From Thermodesulfovibrionia bacterium (GTDB lineage Bacteria; Nitrospirota; Thermodesulfovibrionia; UBA6902), in the NCBI GenBank assembly GCA_020053105.1, contig JAGVNU010000094.1:1-54121 (forward strand): 54,121 nucleotides of DNA, written 5' to 3'. The notes beneath the pieces are model-generated. The model was given only the letters and a program-made list of their open reading frames with translations, did not search any database and was not told the origin of the DNA. The position numbers and the translations under genes are program-made. Below, piece by piece: positions 43,112 to 54,067 of this stretch (positions are counted from its first letter, which is position 1; every line of letters starts with the position of its first letter).

Positions 43112-44542
43112 TTACCCCAACAATTTCTTCCTCAACAACTCATTCACGATCTTCGGATTGGCCTTGCCCTTTGTCAGCTTCATAATCTGCCCGACAAAGA
43201 AGCCCATCAGTTTAGCGTCTCCCGCTCTGAACCGCTCAACTTCCTGAGGACTATTCTTTAACACCTCATCTACTATTGCTTCTATCCCGGTCTCGTCGCT
43301 CATCTGGACAAGGCCTTTTTCCTTTACTATGGCTTCAGCATCCTTGCCGGTCTTATACATCTCCTCAAAGACCGTCTTGGCGATCTTGCCGCTGATTGTA
43401 CCGTTGTCCACCAGTTTCAGCAGGCCTGCCAGCTGTTCAGGCCGGAATCCGCATTCGTCAATTTGTTTGTTCTCTTCATTGAGCAGTCTCATCAACTCCC
43501 CCATCATCCAGTTGCTCACGGCCTTAGGCTCGCCACCGGACTTTACGGCCTGCTCAAACCAATCAGCAGTCACCCGCTCGGCTGTGAGCAATTCCGCATC
43601 GTGATCAGGAAGGGCATACTGACTTATAAATCTCTGTCGTCTTGCATCAGGAAGCTCAACGAGCTGCGATTTGATTTGTTCAATCCATGCATTATCAACT
43701 TCTATCGGCATGAGGTCGGGGTCAGGGAAATACCTGTAGTCATGCGCCTCTTCTTTTGAACGCATGGACTCCGTGACTCCCCTGTTCGGGTCCCATAGAC
43801 GTGTCTCCTGTACGATCCTGCCGCCTTCATTAAACACCTTCATCTGCCGCCTTATTTCATAGTCAAGAGCCTTCTCTATAAAGCGGAATGAATTCATGTT
43901 CTTGATCTCGGTCTTTGTGCCTAATTCTTTCTGCCCAACAGGCCTGACCGACACGTTTGCATCGCACCTCAAAGAACCCTGCTCCATGTTACCGTCACAG
44001 ACCCCGATATAGCGGACAATCGTCCGTAATTTTTTCACGAACTCCGCAGCTTCCTGCGGACTGCGTATGTCCGGCTCCGAGACAATCTCCATCAATGGGG
44101 TGCCTGCCCTGTTCAAATCAACAAAGCTCTGGTTACCCGTGCCTTCGTGGATGTTCTTGCCTGCGTCTTCTTCAAGATGTATTCTCGTCAGCCCGATTCT
44201 CCGGGTTTCACCATTTACAGTGATATCAACAAATCCCTGCTCACATAACGGGAGTTCATACTGGCTTATCTGATAACCCTTGGGGAGGTCCGGGTAGAAG
44301 TAGTTCTTTCTGGCAAACCTGCTTAACGGGCTGATGCCGCAGTTTACTGCAAGTCCTGTCCTTATCACATACTCAACAGCCTTCCTGTTCATCACAGGGA
44401 GAACCCCAGGCATACCTATGCACACCGGGCACGTCTGCGTGTTCGGCCCGGAGCCGAATTTTGTTGAGCACCCGCAGAATATTTTCGATTCCGTCAGGAG
44501 CTGCGCGTGTATCTCAAGACCGATTACTGCTTCGTATTGCAT
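43112..44542 (-). CDS. gatB: Asp-tRNA(Asn)/Glu-tRNA(Gln) amidotransferase subunit B
   Basis: A 476-residue GatB. It starts [22 protein letters not shown], has the zinc-site cysteines C23, C25, C38 and C41 and the conserved [10 protein letters not shown] and [20 protein letters not shown]-type motif (here [18 protein letters not shown]). The C-terminal YqeY tail is complete ([17 protein letters not shown]). It activates misacylated tRNA for amidation. It lies 60 bases after gatA. gatC, the third subunit, is not in this window. Confidence 0.97.
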   Translation of the reverse strand: MQYEAVIGLEIHAQLLTESKIFCGCSTKFGSGPNTQTCPVCIGMPGVLPVMNRKAVEYVIRTGLAVNCGISPLSRFARKNYFYPDLPKGYQISQYELPLCEQGFVDITVNGETRRIGLTRIHLEEDAGKNIHEGTGNQSFVDLNRAGTPLMEIVSEPDIRSPQEAAEFVKKLRTIVRYIGVCDGNMEQGSLRCDANVSVRPVGQKELGTKTEIKNMNSFRFIEKALDYEIRRQMKVFNEGGRIVQETRLWDPNRGVTESMRSKEEAHDYRYFPDPDLMPIEVDNAWIEQIKSQLVELPDARRQRFISQYALPDHDAELLTAERVTADWFEQAVKSGGEPKAVSNWMMGELMRLLNEENKQIDECGFRPEQLAGLLKLVDNGTISGKIAKTVFEEMYKTGKDAEAIVKEKGLVQMSDETGIEAIVDEVLKNSPQEVERFRAGDAKLMGFFVGQIMKLTKGKANPKIVNELLRKKLLG

Positions 44543-44602
44543 CTAAAACTCCGATAATTTTTTTCTAACTTACGCTCTTTCGCACTTTCCAGCTTGCTCA
44601 CT

Positions 44603-46069
44603 TTATAATTCCGGCCTTCTCATATGCCACTCTGTCGCCTGCTCATAGGCATACGCAATTTTCAAAACAGCTTCTTCATCAAAATGCTTCCCGATTATCT
44701 GCAGCCCTACCGGAAGGCTCTGAGAGGTGAAACCGCAGGGGACTGAAATCCCGGGCACACCGGCAAGGTTCACGGAGATCGTAAAAATATCGGCAAGGTA
44801 CATCTGAAGAGGATCATCCGACTTTTCTCCGATTTTAAACGCGGGGTTCGGAGCGGTCGGGGTCACTATCGCATCAACCGCTTCAAAGGCCTTTTCAAAA
44901 TCCCGCTTAATCAGCGTCCTCACCTGCTGGGCTTTTTTATAATAGGCATCGTAGTAGCCGGAAGACAGCGCATACGTCCCGAGGATTATCCTCCTCTTTA
45001 CCTCAGCGCCGAAGCCGGCTTCACGCGTGCTCATGTACATATCGAGGAGGTCTTTGCCCTCAACACGCAGGCCGTATTTCACACCATCGTACCTTGCAAG
45101 ATTGGAAGAAGCCTCTGACGTAGCAAGAATGTAATACGCGGCGACTGCATATTCGGTATGCGGTAAGGAAATCGGGACCGGGACAGCGCCAAGAGATTCA
45201 AGTTTCCTGATGGCCTGCTTTACCGCCTCCTCAACTTCTTTATTCATGCCTTCTATGAAATATTCCTTCGGCACTCCAAGCTTTAATCCCTTTATGCCCT
45301 GCCCGATAGCAGCTGTGAAATCCGGCACAGCAACATCCGCAGATGTCGAATCATACGGGTCATGCCCGGAAATGATATTCAGGAGAATCGCTGAGTCCTT
45401 CACATTTTTTGTAATCGGGCCTACCTGATCGAGTGATGAAGCAAAGGCAACCAGTCCGTAACGCGAGACCCTGCCATAAGTAGGCTTCAGGCCCACTACT
45501 CCACAGAATGAAGCAGGCTGCCGTATCGAGCCTCCTGTGTCCGAGCCGAGAGCCGCGACGCACATGTCCGCCGCAACGGCCGCCGCAGAGCCCCCGCTTG
45601 AACCTCCGGGGACCCTCGTGATGTCCCACGGGTTTCTAGTATGAGCAAACGCGGAGTTCTCGGTTGAAGACCCCATTGCAAATTCATCGAGATTGGTCTT
45701 GCCGATTAATACATAACCCTGCTTCTTGAGGTTCTTCGTAACCGTGCTTTCATATGGCGGGGTAAAATTATCGAGTATCTTTGACGCGCAGGTTGTTTTT
45801 ACGCCCTCGGTGCAGATATTGTCCTTTACCGCAAGCGGTATTCCTGCAAGCTGATGTCTGGAGTTCTGCCCTGCCTGCTCTGCCTGAAGCAGGGCGTTTT
45901 CCTTATCAAGTGTTATAAACGACCGTATTCTGTCATCGAGCGACTCTATCCTTTTAAAGAACGCAGCCGTCAATTCCATCGGGCTTATTTCCCCTTTGTC
46001 TATTGCTGCCCTCGCTTCGTCGATTCCCAAGCTGTAAAGTTCCAAACGGCCTCCAGTTTGCAGGGGCAT
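44603..46069 (-). CDS. gatA: Asp-tRNA(Asn)/Glu-tRNA(Gln) amidotransferase subunit A
   Basis: A 488-residue amidase supplying ammonia to GatB. The catalytic triad is K82 (AVKDNI), S157 (GGSSGGS) and S181 ([10 protein letters not shown]), with the usual spacing. The C-terminus ([25 protein letters not shown]) is complete. I report the ATG start, but the TTG at codon 9 (ELYSLGIDE), which has GGAGG four bases upstream, fits the family start better. It is upstream of gatB in the same operon. Confidence 0.95.
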   Translation of the reverse strand: MPLQTGGRLELYSLGIDEARAAIDKGEISPMELTAAFFKRIESLDDRIRSFITLDKENALLQAEQAGQNSRHQLAGIPLAVKDNICTEGVKTTCASKILDNFTPPYESTVTKNLKKQGYVLIGKTNLDEFAMGSSTENSAFAHTRNPWDITRVPGGSSGGSAAAVAADMCVAALGSDTGGSIRQPASFCGVVGLKPTYGRVSRYGLVAFASSLDQVGPITKNVKDSAILLNIISGHDPYDSTSADVAVPDFTAAIGQGIKGLKLGVPKEYFIEGMNKEVEEAVKQAIRKLESLGAVPVPISLPHTEYAVAAYYILATSEASSNLARYDGVKYGLRVEGKDLLDMYMSTREAGFGAEVKRRIILGTYALSSGYYDAYYKKAQQVRTLIKRDFEKAFEAVDAIVTPTAPNPAFKIGEKSDDPLQMYLADIFTISVNLAGVPGISVPCGFTSQSLPVGLQIIGKHFDEEAVLKIAYAYEQATEWHMRRPEL

Positions 46070-46230
46070 ATAGCATTATGCCCGTAAATTTACAAACCAT
46101 TTTACAATTTTACCCTGTTAGAAAGAAAGCTGAATAACTTATACAGGACATTACGCAGTTGTCTTTTTATGGTTCTTCATGAGGAAAAAGAGGGCGCTCG
46201 TTGTACGCGGGTCAATTGAGAAGGCACACG

Positions 46231-47781
46231 TTACATCATTATACTAAGCTTGTTTCTTCCCGTCTTTTTTGAATTATAAAGGGCCTTGTCAGCCGCACCT
46301 ATTATTTCCGCCTTGGTCTTTCTGCCCCTGGACGGATCATACGTGGTCACGCCTATACTGATTGTGACCTTCACTGATTTATCGCCGAGTTTCAGCTCCA
46401 GTTTCTCCACCATCTGTCTGAGCCTCTCAGCAAGAGTTACTGCTCCTTTGATGTCAGTTTCAGGCAGAATAATGGCGAATTCCTCCCCGCCATACCTTGC
46501 CGTTGTATCCGGTTTTCTGACTATCTGCTCAAAGACATCCGCTATTGCACGCAGAACGATATCTCCCTGTGGGTGTCCGTACGTATCATTTATCTTCTTG
46601 AAAAAATCAATATCAACCATAATAAGGGACAAAACATGTGAGTATCTTTCCGCCCTCGGCATTTCTTTGTCCATAGTATCCTGAAAGTGTTTGTGGTTAT
46701 AAAGATTGGTCAACCCGTCCTTGATGGAAACTTCTCTCAGCCTTTCTTTTGCCTCCCAGGCCTCCACTGCCAGCTTCTCAGCCATCTCTTTTGCCTGCTT
46801 AAGCTCCATAACAAGCTGTTCATAGGACAAATTAAGCTTCCCGAGTTCTTCATTGGCCTCCTGAAGTATCTGTGAATAGGGCTTCATGTCGCCGGCGTCA
46901 AGCTCAAATGAGGTCAGAATTTCAACGGTCTTATCAGCTATCAAATCCACAAATTCACTCACGTCTGCCTCGGTCATGTGTAATTTGTCCTGGAGCAATT
47001 GCTTTGATTCATTGAACTTCTTGGAGCTCTTCTTCCCGTGATATACTGAAGATACCATGTCTGAAATCATAAGGATATCAGCTACAGCTTTTAATTCCGG
47101 GGGACAATCCTTCCTTTTGTGATGGTATGCAATCGGCATATATATACTTTCCGGCAAGCCCCACTTTTTCAGTATTTCACTTCCGACATCCTGGTGGTCA
47201 AAACCATAGACAGATGCTTCCGCTTCGCATGTAGGGATATTGGTCGCCCTTTTCTTATTAACGACCCTCAAATAGTCATCGGGCCTTATCAGGTACATCA
47301 CCAGCACCCCTATGTCCATCAACAAAGGCGTGACAAATGTGTCTTCCCGTTTCATGTTTAATTTTGATGCAATCATTTCAGCGCTCACTGCCGAGGTGAT
47401 GGACCGTTTCCAGAAAAGTTCATGGTCAAATTCATCAACCAGGTTTCTCTTGAGCCCCTTTACTATGGCAAAAGAAAGGGCAATATTTTTGAGGGCTTCC
47501 AGGCCCAGAATATGTACCGCCCTTTCTATCGAGTCTACTTTATATGGCAGAGCGTAAAAAGATGAATTCGCTATTCTTAATATCTTTGCCGTGAGCGCAG
47601 GGTCGTATGAAATTATGTTTGCAAGATCGTTTAAAGAAGACTTATCTTTTTTTATTTCCTGGATTATTCTTAATGCAATGGCAGGAAGAGAAGGGAGCGT
47701 AGCAACCCCCTTCAAAAGAGAATCTAAAGAATCGGTCTTTATTGCATTCATTGTATTACTAATCTTCATGCCTATCGGCAA
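46231..47781 (-). CDS. HDOD-GGDEF protein, likely diguanylate cyclase
   Basis: A 516-residue cytosolic protein. Residues 20-230 are an HDOD domain (LPSLPAIALRIIQEI, AHILGLEALKNIALSFAI). Residues 310-350 form a coiled coil. Residues 350-516 are a GGDEF domain with active-site GGEEF in ARYGGEEFAIILPE and the inhibitory I-site RKPD exactly five residues before it. The enzyme should make c-di-GMP and be product-inhibited. It may supply the signal for the MshEN domain of MshE. It is a single-gene unit. Confidence 0.93.
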   Translation of the reverse strand: MPIGMKISNTMNAIKTDSLDSLLKGVATLPSLPAIALRIIQEIKKDKSSLNDLANIISYDPALTAKILRIANSSFYALPYKVDSIERAVHILGLEALKNIALSFAIVKGLKRNLVDEFDHELFWKRSITSAVSAEMIASKLNMKREDTFVTPLLMDIGVLVMYLIRPDDYLRVVNKKRATNIPTCEAEASVYGFDHQDVGSEILKKWGLPESIYMPIAYHHKRKDCPPELKAVADILMISDMVSSVYHGKKSSKKFNESKQLLQDKLHMTEADVSEFVDLIADKTVEILTSFELDAGDMKPYSQILQEANEELGKLNLSYEQLVMELKQAKEMAEKLAVEAWEAKERLREVSIKDGLTNLYNHKHFQDTMDKEMPRAERYSHVLSLIMVDIDFFKKINDTYGHPQGDIVLRAIADVFEQIVRKPDTTARYGGEEFAIILPETDIKGAVTLAERLRQMVEKLELKLGDKSVKVTISIGVTTYDPSRGRKTKAEIIGAADKALYNSKKTGRNKLSIMM

Positions 47782-48123
47782 ACGATAAAACTCCCGCTTT
47801 AAGCAATAAACTATTATCTTGACACTGCCGGCAGTTAAATGCCGCCATCCCTGAAACCTTTATGGAACAATGTGTTTTGTCGGGTCGTATCTCAACATCA
47901 CTATGAACAGTACATAATATATCTTGTACTAAGTAATTCGGTAGATGCGCTATCAATCTTTAATAAGAATTATTAAGAACACGGCAACCTTCCGCATCCA
48001 GTTCCTGATATTCATATAACTCATTGAGTTTTTTGCAGTATTTCAGATATTTTTATATAATTGTTTTAACATTAGAGAATATGAATATATCGGGAACAAT
48101 CATTTCTCATTAAGGAGCCAATA
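47782..48123. other. Intergenic region between HDOD-GGDEF gene and glgB
   Basis: This 342-base divergent region has no convincing gene. It holds a 10-base palindrome CTGCCGGCAG at 47825-47834, a TTAATAA-GAA-TTATTAA palindrome at 47960-47976 (a possible operator) and the glgB promoter. A minus-strand frame through 47759-47956 shows no family match and overlaps the HDOD gene start. Confidence 0.6.
48033..48061 (+). promoter_or_regulatory. Sigma70-type promoter of glgB
   Basis: TTGCAG (48033-48038) and a consensus TATAAT (48056-48061) are 17 bases apart. The expected leader is about 56 bases, ending in the ribosome site AAGGAG just before the ATG at 48124. This is probably the promoter for the glycan operon. 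Confidence 0.65.
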
Positions 48124-50064
48124 ATGATAAACAAGCAGGATAGCGGCACGCTTACTGTAAGACATGATGTGACCCTTCTTACTGACCATGATATATACCT
48201 TTTAAAAGAAGGCAACCATTTCAGGCTTTATGATAAACTCGGCTCACATCCCTTGACCGTTGATGGTAAAGAAGGAATATATTTTGCAGTGTGGGCCCCT
48301 AACGCGGAAAAGGTTTCGGTGATAGGCGATTTTAACGGCTGGAACAAGGGCGGGCATCCTCTGATGTCGAGGTGGGACGAATCAGGGATATGGGAGGGCT
48401 TTATTCAGGGGATAATCGGCAAAGGGGAAGTTTATAAATATCATATTGTATCAAGACATAATAATTATTCAGTAGATAAAGGCGACCCCTTTGCCTTTTG
48501 CTGGGAACTGCCTCCCAAAACCGCTTCTGTCGCATGGAGTCTTGATTATGAATGGAGTGACAGTGAATGGATGTCAGACAGGCATAAACATAATAACCTG
48601 AATGCCCCTTTTTCAGTATATGAAGTCCACCTCGGCTCCTGGAGACGAGTGCCCGAGGAAAACAACAGGTTCCTCACCTACAGGGAACTGGCCCACTCCC
48701 TTACTGATTATGTCAGGCACATGGGCTTTACGCATGTCGAACTGCTGCCGGTAATGGAGCATCCGTTCTACGGGTCATGGGGATACCAGACAACAGGATA
48801 TTTTGCGCCTACCAGCAGGTACGGAACGCCACAGGATTTTATGTATATGATTGATTATCTCCATCAGAACGGCATAGGGGTCATACTTGACTGGGTCCCC
48901 TCGCACTTTCCGTCAGACGAACACGGGCTTGCTTATTTTGACGGGACCTACCTGTATGAGCATTCAGACCCAAAGAAAGGGTATCACCCTGAATGGAACA
49001 GCTATATTTTCAACTATAGCAGAAACGAGGTAAGAAATTTTCTTATCAGCAATGCCCTGTTCTGGTTCGAAAAATACCATATTGACGGCCTCAGGGTAGA
49101 TGCCGTTGCATCCATGCTTTACCTTGACTATGCAAGAAGCGAAGGTGAGTGGATACCGAATAAATACGGGGGCAGAGAGGACCTGGACGCGATATTTTTC
49201 CTGAAACGGCTTAACGAAGCGGTCTACGGCTCCCATCCTGATGTTCAGACCATAGCCGAAGAGTCAACGGCATGGCCTATGGTTTCACGGCCTACACACC
49301 TGGGGGGTCTGGGCTTTGGAATGAAATGGAATATGGGATGGATGCATGATATCTTGAAATATATGTCGAAAGAACCGTTATTCAGAAAGTATCATCATGA
49401 ACAGCTTACATTCAGCATATGGTATGCGTTCTCGGAAAATTTCACATTGCCTCTGTCGCACGACGAGGTGGTTTACGGGAAAGGCGCGCTTATCGGCAAG
49501 ATGCCGGGAGACGAATGGCAGAGGAACGCAAATCTGAGACTTATGTTCGGATACATGTATGGCCATCCGGGGAAAAAACTCGTGTTCATGGGAGGCGAGT
49601 TCGCCCAGTGGAAAGAGTGGAACCACGACGAAAGCCTGGAATGGCACGGACTCGAATATCCCTATCATCAAGGGGTACAAAGATGCGTCAGGGACTTAAA
49701 TCACCTCTACCGGAAAGAACCCGCCCTGCATGAACTTGATTTTTCCGCAGACGGTTTTGAATGGATAGATTTTCATGGTTCAGAAGAAAGCACGCTGAGT
49801 TTCATAAGAAAAGGCCGGAATACGGATGATATTATTCTTGTCGTCTGCAATTTCACGCCGACACTGAGATATAACTACAGGGCCGGGGTCCCGAGGGGAG
49901 GATTCTGGAAAGAGCTGTTAAACAGCGATGCAGAGATTTACGGAGGGAGCGGCAAAGGCAATGCAGGCGGTATTAATGCCGATCCTGTTCCGGCGCAAGG
50001 AAGAGACTTTTCCCTTTTATTGACCCTGCCTCCGCTGGGGATATTGTTTTTAAAGCGTTCGTAG
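48124..50064 (+). CDS. glgB: 1,4-alpha-glucan branching enzyme
   Basis: A 646-residue GH13 enzyme making alpha-1,6 branches in glycogen. Residues 45-130 are the CBM48 domain ([21 protein letters not shown]). The barrel has DWVPSHF (256-262), the nucleophile D326 in [15 protein letters not shown], the acid E380 in AEESTAW and [13 protein letters not shown]-terminal beta domain ends the protein. It lies before a GH57 and a malQ gene, forming a glycan gene cluster. Confidence 0.97.
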   Translation: MINKQDSGTLTVRHDVTLLTDHDIYLLKEGNHFRLYDKLGSHPLTVDGKEGIYFAVWAPNAEKVSVIGDFNGWNKGGHPLMSRWDESGIWEGFIQGIIGKGEVYKYHIVSRHNNYSVDKGDPFAFCWELPPKTASVAWSLDYEWSDSEWMSDRHKHNNLNAPFSVYEVHLGSWRRVPEENNRFLTYRELAHSLTDYVRHMGFTHVELLPVMEHPFYGSWGYQTTGYFAPTSRYGTPQDFMYMIDYLHQNGIGVILDWVPSHFPSDEHGLAYFDGTYLYEHSDPKKGYHPEWNSYIFNYSRNEVRNFLISNALFWFEKYHIDGLRVDAVASMLYLDYARSEGEWIPNKYGGREDLDAIFFLKRLNEAVYGSHPDVQTIAEESTAWPMVSRPTHLGGLGFGMKWNMGWMHDILKYMSKEPLFRKYHHEQLTFSIWYAFSENFTLPLSHDEVVYGKGALIGKMPGDEWQRNANLRLMFGYMYGHPGKKLVFMGGEFAQWKEWNHDESLEWHGLEYPYHQGVQRCVRDLNHLYRKEPALHELDFSADGFEWIDFHGSEESTLSFIRKGRNTDDIILVVCNFTPTLRYNYRAGVPRGGFWKELLNSDAEIYGGSGKGNAGGINADPVPAQGRDFSLLLTLPPLGILFLKRS

Positions 50065-50088
50065 GGGCGCAGCATGCGTCGCCCCTGC
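50061..50088. repeat. GC-rich palindrome after glgB
   Basis: GTAGGGGCG and CGCCCCTGC arms enclose a CAGCATGCGT centre and include the glgB stop codon. Elements of the form GTAGGGGCG...CGCCCCTAC recur in many genomes as REP-like sequences. It may stabilise or attenuate the transcript between glgB and the GH57 gene. Only one copy is seen in this window. Confidence 0.55.
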
Positions 50089-50130
50089 GGCATCACATAT
50101 CACGCATCACCATTTACAGTTTATTAAATT

Positions 50131-52548
50131 ATGGACCGATACATCTGTATTCACGGACACTTTTATCAGCCTCCGAGAGAAAACCCTTGGCTTGAAGAGA
50201 TTGAATTCCAGGACAGCGCATATCCATACCACGACTGGAACGAAAAAATAACAGCCGAGTGTTACGCCCCCAATGCAGCCTCCCGTATCCTCGATACAGA
50301 TGGCAGAATTATCGATATAGTCAATATCTATTCAAAGATCAGTTTCGACTTCGGCCCTACGCTCCTGTCATGGATGCAGAGACACAAGCCGGAGGTTTAT
50401 CTGTCAATCCTGGAGGCTGACAGATTAAGCAGGGAACGCTTTTCAGGACACGGCTCGGCAATAGCTCATGCCTACAACCATATGATACTGCCTCTGGCAA
50501 ACCGGAGGGACAAATATACCCAGATAATATGGGGGATAAAGGACTTTCAAAAGAGATTTCAGAGAGACCCCGAAGGGATGTGGCTTCCTGAAGCGGCCGT
50601 TGACAGAGAGACCCTTGAGATCCTGGTAAATAACGGCATAAAATTCACCGTCCTCTCACCCCGGCAGGCAAAGTGCTTGCGCCATCTCGGGGAAACCAAA
50701 AACTGGCATGATGTAAGCGGCGAGAGAATCGACCCTTCAAGGGCCTATACCTGCATTCTTCCTTCCGGGAGAAGCATCGGCCTTTTTTTCTATGACGGCC
50801 CCACTTCCCAGGAAGTGTCTTTCGGAGGACTGCTGAATAATGGAGAATTTTTTGCAAACAGGTTGCTGTCCAACTTCAATTGCGGGAGAAAGTGGCCGCA
50901 GCTTGTCCACATAGCAACAGACGGGGAAACCTTCGGCCACCATCACCGTTTTGGAGACATGGCGCTTTCTTACGCGCTGCATTATATCAGCTCCAACAAT
51001 CTTGCCCGGATAACCAACTATGGCGAGTTTCTTGAGAAACACCCGCCGACACACGCTGTCGATATATTTGAAAATTCATCCTGGAGCTGCGTTCACGGCG
51101 TTGAAAGGTGGACCAATAACTGCGGCTGCAACTCTGGCATGCATAGCAACTGGACCCAGACATGGAGAAGGCCCCTGAGAGATGCCCTGGACTGGCTGCG
51201 GGACCAGCTCATTACCATCTATCAGGAAGAAGCAGCGGCGTATCTGAAAAATCCATGGGACTCAAGAAATGATTATATTGATGTCATATTCGACAGGTCC
51301 CATGCAAATATTAAAGGCTTCCTGGAATCACACTCTGTAAAGACGCTCTCAAGGGAAGAGCAGATCAGGGTACTGAAGCTCTTTGAGATGCAGAGAAACG
51401 CCATGTTGATGTACACAAGCTGCGGCTGGTTTTTTGACGAGGTTTCAGGCATAGAAACCATTCAGATTATCCAGTATGCCTCCAGGGCACTTCAGTACGC
51501 GGAGGAGCTGAAAGGCGAATTCCTGGAATCTGCGTTTCTGAAATATCTTGAAAAGGCGCCAAGCAATATATTTAATAACGCTGCCGAGCCCTATGACAGG
51601 TATGTAAGGTCTGCCAAGACGGACCTGCTGCGTGTCGCAGCCCACTACAGCATATCTTCCATCTTTGAAGAGTACCCCGAAGATATAAACATCTACTGTT
51701 ATAATGCAAAAAGCGAAATCTACAAAAGGGCGGAGGCCGGCAAACTGACAATGGTTACCGGGAAAGCAAGTCTCCTCTCCAGCATAACATGGGATGAAAT
51801 AATAATAGCCTTCGCAGTCGTGCATCTCGGAGACCACAATATCAATGCCGGGATAAAGGATTTCGCGGGAGACAACGATTTCCACATAATCGAAACCGAG
51901 ATAAAAAGCTTCTTTGAAAAAGGAGACATCCCCGGGGTCGTCAGGCTGCTTGATAAGCACTTCAAAGGGAATATATATTCTCTGTGGCATCTTTTCAAAG
52001 ATGAGCAGAGAAAAATCCTGAACGAGATACTGCAATTGACATATGAAGGGGTGGAAGCTTCTTACCGCCAGATCTATGAAAACAACTACCCTATAATGAA
52101 TTATTACTACAGCCTGCAGAACCAGTTGCCGAGGCCTCTTCTTTCAGCGGCAGAATATACGCTGAATACGGACCTGAAAAAGACATTTAATCACGAAACA
52201 GATGTGGAAAAACTCGGCAGGATAATTGAAGAGATAAAGAGATGGTCGATCAATGTCGATGCAACAACTGTCGGATTTATAGCAAGCGCCTGGGTCATTT
52301 CAGTCATGGAAAACCTCCATGAGCATCCGGAAGAGATACGGCTTTTCAGATTAGTAAAAGACACACTGGAAGCGCTTACGCCCCTGGGTCTTCAATTGAA
52401 CCTCTGGAAGGCGCAGAACCTGTATTTTTCCATCAGGAAAAACCATTTTACCGGGATGAAAAAGAAAGCTGAAACCGGTGACACTTTCTCAGCACACTGG
52501 GTCGAGGCTTTTTCAAAGCTCGGTAATTATTTGCACGTAAAGATTTAA
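50131..52548 (+). CDS. Glycoside hydrolase family 57 protein with DUF3536 domain
   Basis: An 805-residue GH57 protein. The start IHGHFYQPPRENPWLEEIE is the family signature. Catalytic motifs are EGMWLPEAAVD (the nucleophile region, about 147-157) and HIATDGETFGHHHRFGDMAL (Asp acid). The C-terminal 450 residues form the DUF3536 region. Related enzymes act as alpha-amylase or amylopullulanase-like, but the exact activity of this subfamily is not known. Between glgB and malQ it probably handles glycogen or maltodextrin. No signal peptide, so it is cytosolic. Confidence 0.92.
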   Translation: MDRYICIHGHFYQPPRENPWLEEIEFQDSAYPYHDWNEKITAECYAPNAASRILDTDGRIIDIVNIYSKISFDFGPTLLSWMQRHKPEVYLSILEADRLSRERFSGHGSAIAHAYNHMILPLANRRDKYTQIIWGIKDFQKRFQRDPEGMWLPEAAVDRETLEILVNNGIKFTVLSPRQAKCLRHLGETKNWHDVSGERIDPSRAYTCILPSGRSIGLFFYDGPTSQEVSFGGLLNNGEFFANRLLSNFNCGRKWPQLVHIATDGETFGHHHRFGDMALSYALHYISSNNLARITNYGEFLEKHPPTHAVDIFENSSWSCVHGVERWTNNCGCNSGMHSNWTQTWRRPLRDALDWLRDQLITIYQEEAAAYLKNPWDSRNDYIDVIFDRSHANIKGFLESHSVKTLSREEQIRVLKLFEMQRNAMLMYTSCGWFFDEVSGIETIQIIQYASRALQYAEELKGEFLESAFLKYLEKAPSNIFNNAAEPYDRYVRSAKTDLLRVAAHYSISSIFEEYPEDINIYCYNAKSEIYKRAEAGKLTMVTGKASLLSSITWDEIIIAFAVVHLGDHNINAGIKDFAGDNDFHIIETEIKSFFEKGDIPGVVRLLDKHFKGNIYSLWHLFKDEQRKILNEILQLTYEGVEASYRQIYENNYPIMNYYYSLQNQLPRPLLSAAEYTLNTDLKKTFNHETDVEKLGRIIEEIKRWSINVDATTVGFIASAWVISVMENLHEHPEEIRLFRLVKDTLEALTPLGLQLNLWKAQNLYFSIRKNHFTGMKKKAETGDTFSAHWVEAFSKLGNYLHVKI

Positions 52549-52558
52549 AGGAGGACAT

Positions 52559-54067
52559 TTGGTCAGAAGAGGCAGTGGAATACTTCTTCACATTACTTCG
52601 CTTCCATCTCCATACGGTATAGGAGACCTCGGGCCGGACGCTTACAGATTCGCCGACTTTCTCTCAGAGACCTGTCAGAGTTACTGGCAGATACTTCCTT
52701 TGACCCTTACATGCCCTGCTTACGGCAACTCCCCTTACAGCAGTTTTTCAGCCCTGGCCGGCAATATTTTATTAATAAGCCCCGAACGTCTGGTTAAGGA
52801 TGAATTTCTTTCAGAGTCTGATGTCCGGGACGTCCCTGATTTTCCCGAAGACAGGGTCAATTATGATTCAGTCATAAAATATAAGGAGAAATTATTTAAT
52901 AGAGTCTTTGCAATAAATAAAGAGAAGCTGTCCGGACATCAGGACTTCCAGAAATTCTGCAGTGAAAACTCCTCCTGGCTCGATGAATACGCGCTGTTTA
53001 TTTCCATAAAAACCGACCAGAACGGAATAGAGTGGGGAAAATGGCCGGCTGAATTACGCGACAGGAAAAAGGGCGCCATGAAAGAAATGGCGAACAGGTT
53101 GAGCGGGAATATATTAAAGGAAAAATTTCTCCAGTATATATTTTTCAAACAGTGGGCCGGGCTCAAAAATTATTGTGACAGCAAAAATATACTGATAATC
53201 GGGGACATCCCCATCTATGTGAATTACGACAGTTCCGATGTATGGGCCAATCCGGAGATCTTCAGCCTGTCTGATGATAAGGAGCCGTTGTATGTTGCAG
53301 GTGTTCCGCCTGATTATTTCAGTTCAACAGGTCAGCTTTGGGGCCACCCGGTTTATAACTGGAATGTGCTGAAGAAATCCCGGTACGCGTGGTGGACCAG
53401 GCGCATAGAGCATGCATTAAGAATATTTGACATGTTCAGATTCGACCACTTCCGCGGATTTGTCGGCTACTGGCAGGTGCATTCAAGTGAGAAAACGGCA
53501 ATAAACGGCAAATGGGTGGAGGCCCCGGCAGAAGATTTCTTTAATACTGTCTTAAAACAGTTCCCCGGAATGTCAATTATAGCCGAAGACCTGGGGATTA
53601 TCACTGCGGACGTAAAAGAGGTCATGAACAAATTCGGATTCCCGGGCATGAAGGTGCTCCTGTTCGCGTTTGGCGCGGACCTGCCGACCAATCCTTACGC
53701 GCCGCATAATCATATCAAAAACTGCATTATATACACCGGCACACATGATAACAACACCATTGCAGGCTGGTACAGGAATGAGCTCGGTCCTGAAGACAGA
53801 AACAGGGTATGCGAATATATCGGACGGGACATTACAGACAGGACAATCCATTGGGAGCTGATAAGGCTTGCCATGATGTCTGTAGCGGACATGGTCATTG
53901 TCCCCATGCAGGACCTGCTGGGTCTTGGAGAAAAGGCCCGGATGAACCTTCCGGCAAGTCCTGAGGGAAATTGGGAATGGAGAATAAAACGGGAGCAGTT
54001 GTCCCAGGCGCTCATGAAAAAATTGACGGATATTACCAAAATATACGGCAGGGGAGAACAGGTTTGA
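52559..54067 (+). CDS. malQ: 4-alpha-glucanotransferase
   Basis: A 502-residue GH77 amylomaltase moving maltodextrin segments between chains. It begins with TTG (VRRGSGILLHITSLPSPYGIGDLG), preceded by GGAGG. Motifs are GDIPIYVNYDSSDVWANPE, the nucleophile in FRFDHFRGF, the acid in IIAEDLG and GTHDNNT. It follows the GH57 gene by ten bases. The ORF is complete; the last 54 bases of the window hold no feature. Confidence 0.97.
   Translation: MVRRGSGILLHITSLPSPYGIGDLGPDAYRFADFLSETCQSYWQILPLTLTCPAYGNSPYSSFSALAGNILLISPERLVKDEFLSESDVRDVPDFPEDRVNYDSVIKYKEKLFNRVFAINKEKLSGHQDFQKFCSENSSWLDEYALFISIKTDQNGIEWGKWPAELRDRKKGAMKEMANRLSGNILKEKFLQYIFFKQWAGLKNYCDSKNILIIGDIPIYVNYDSSDVWANPEIFSLSDDKEPLYVAGVPPDYFSSTGQLWGHPVYNWNVLKKSRYAWWTRRIEHALRIFDMFRFDHFRGFVGYWQVHSSEKTAINGKWVEAPAEDFFNTVLKQFPGMSIIAEDLGIITADVKEVMNKFGFPGMKVLLFAFGADLPTNPYAPHNHIKNCIIYTGTHDNNTIAGWYRNELGPEDRNRVCEYIGRDITDRTIHWELIRLAMMSVADMVIVPMQDLLGLGEKARMNLPASPEGNWEWRIKREQLSQALMKKLTDITKIYGRGEQV

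Noticed and set aside
47759-47956. Minus-strand frame of 65 codons with a CRQCQ motif
   Set aside because: It overlaps the HDOD-GGDEF start in another frame; the cysteines are too few for a metal site and no ribosome site is seen.
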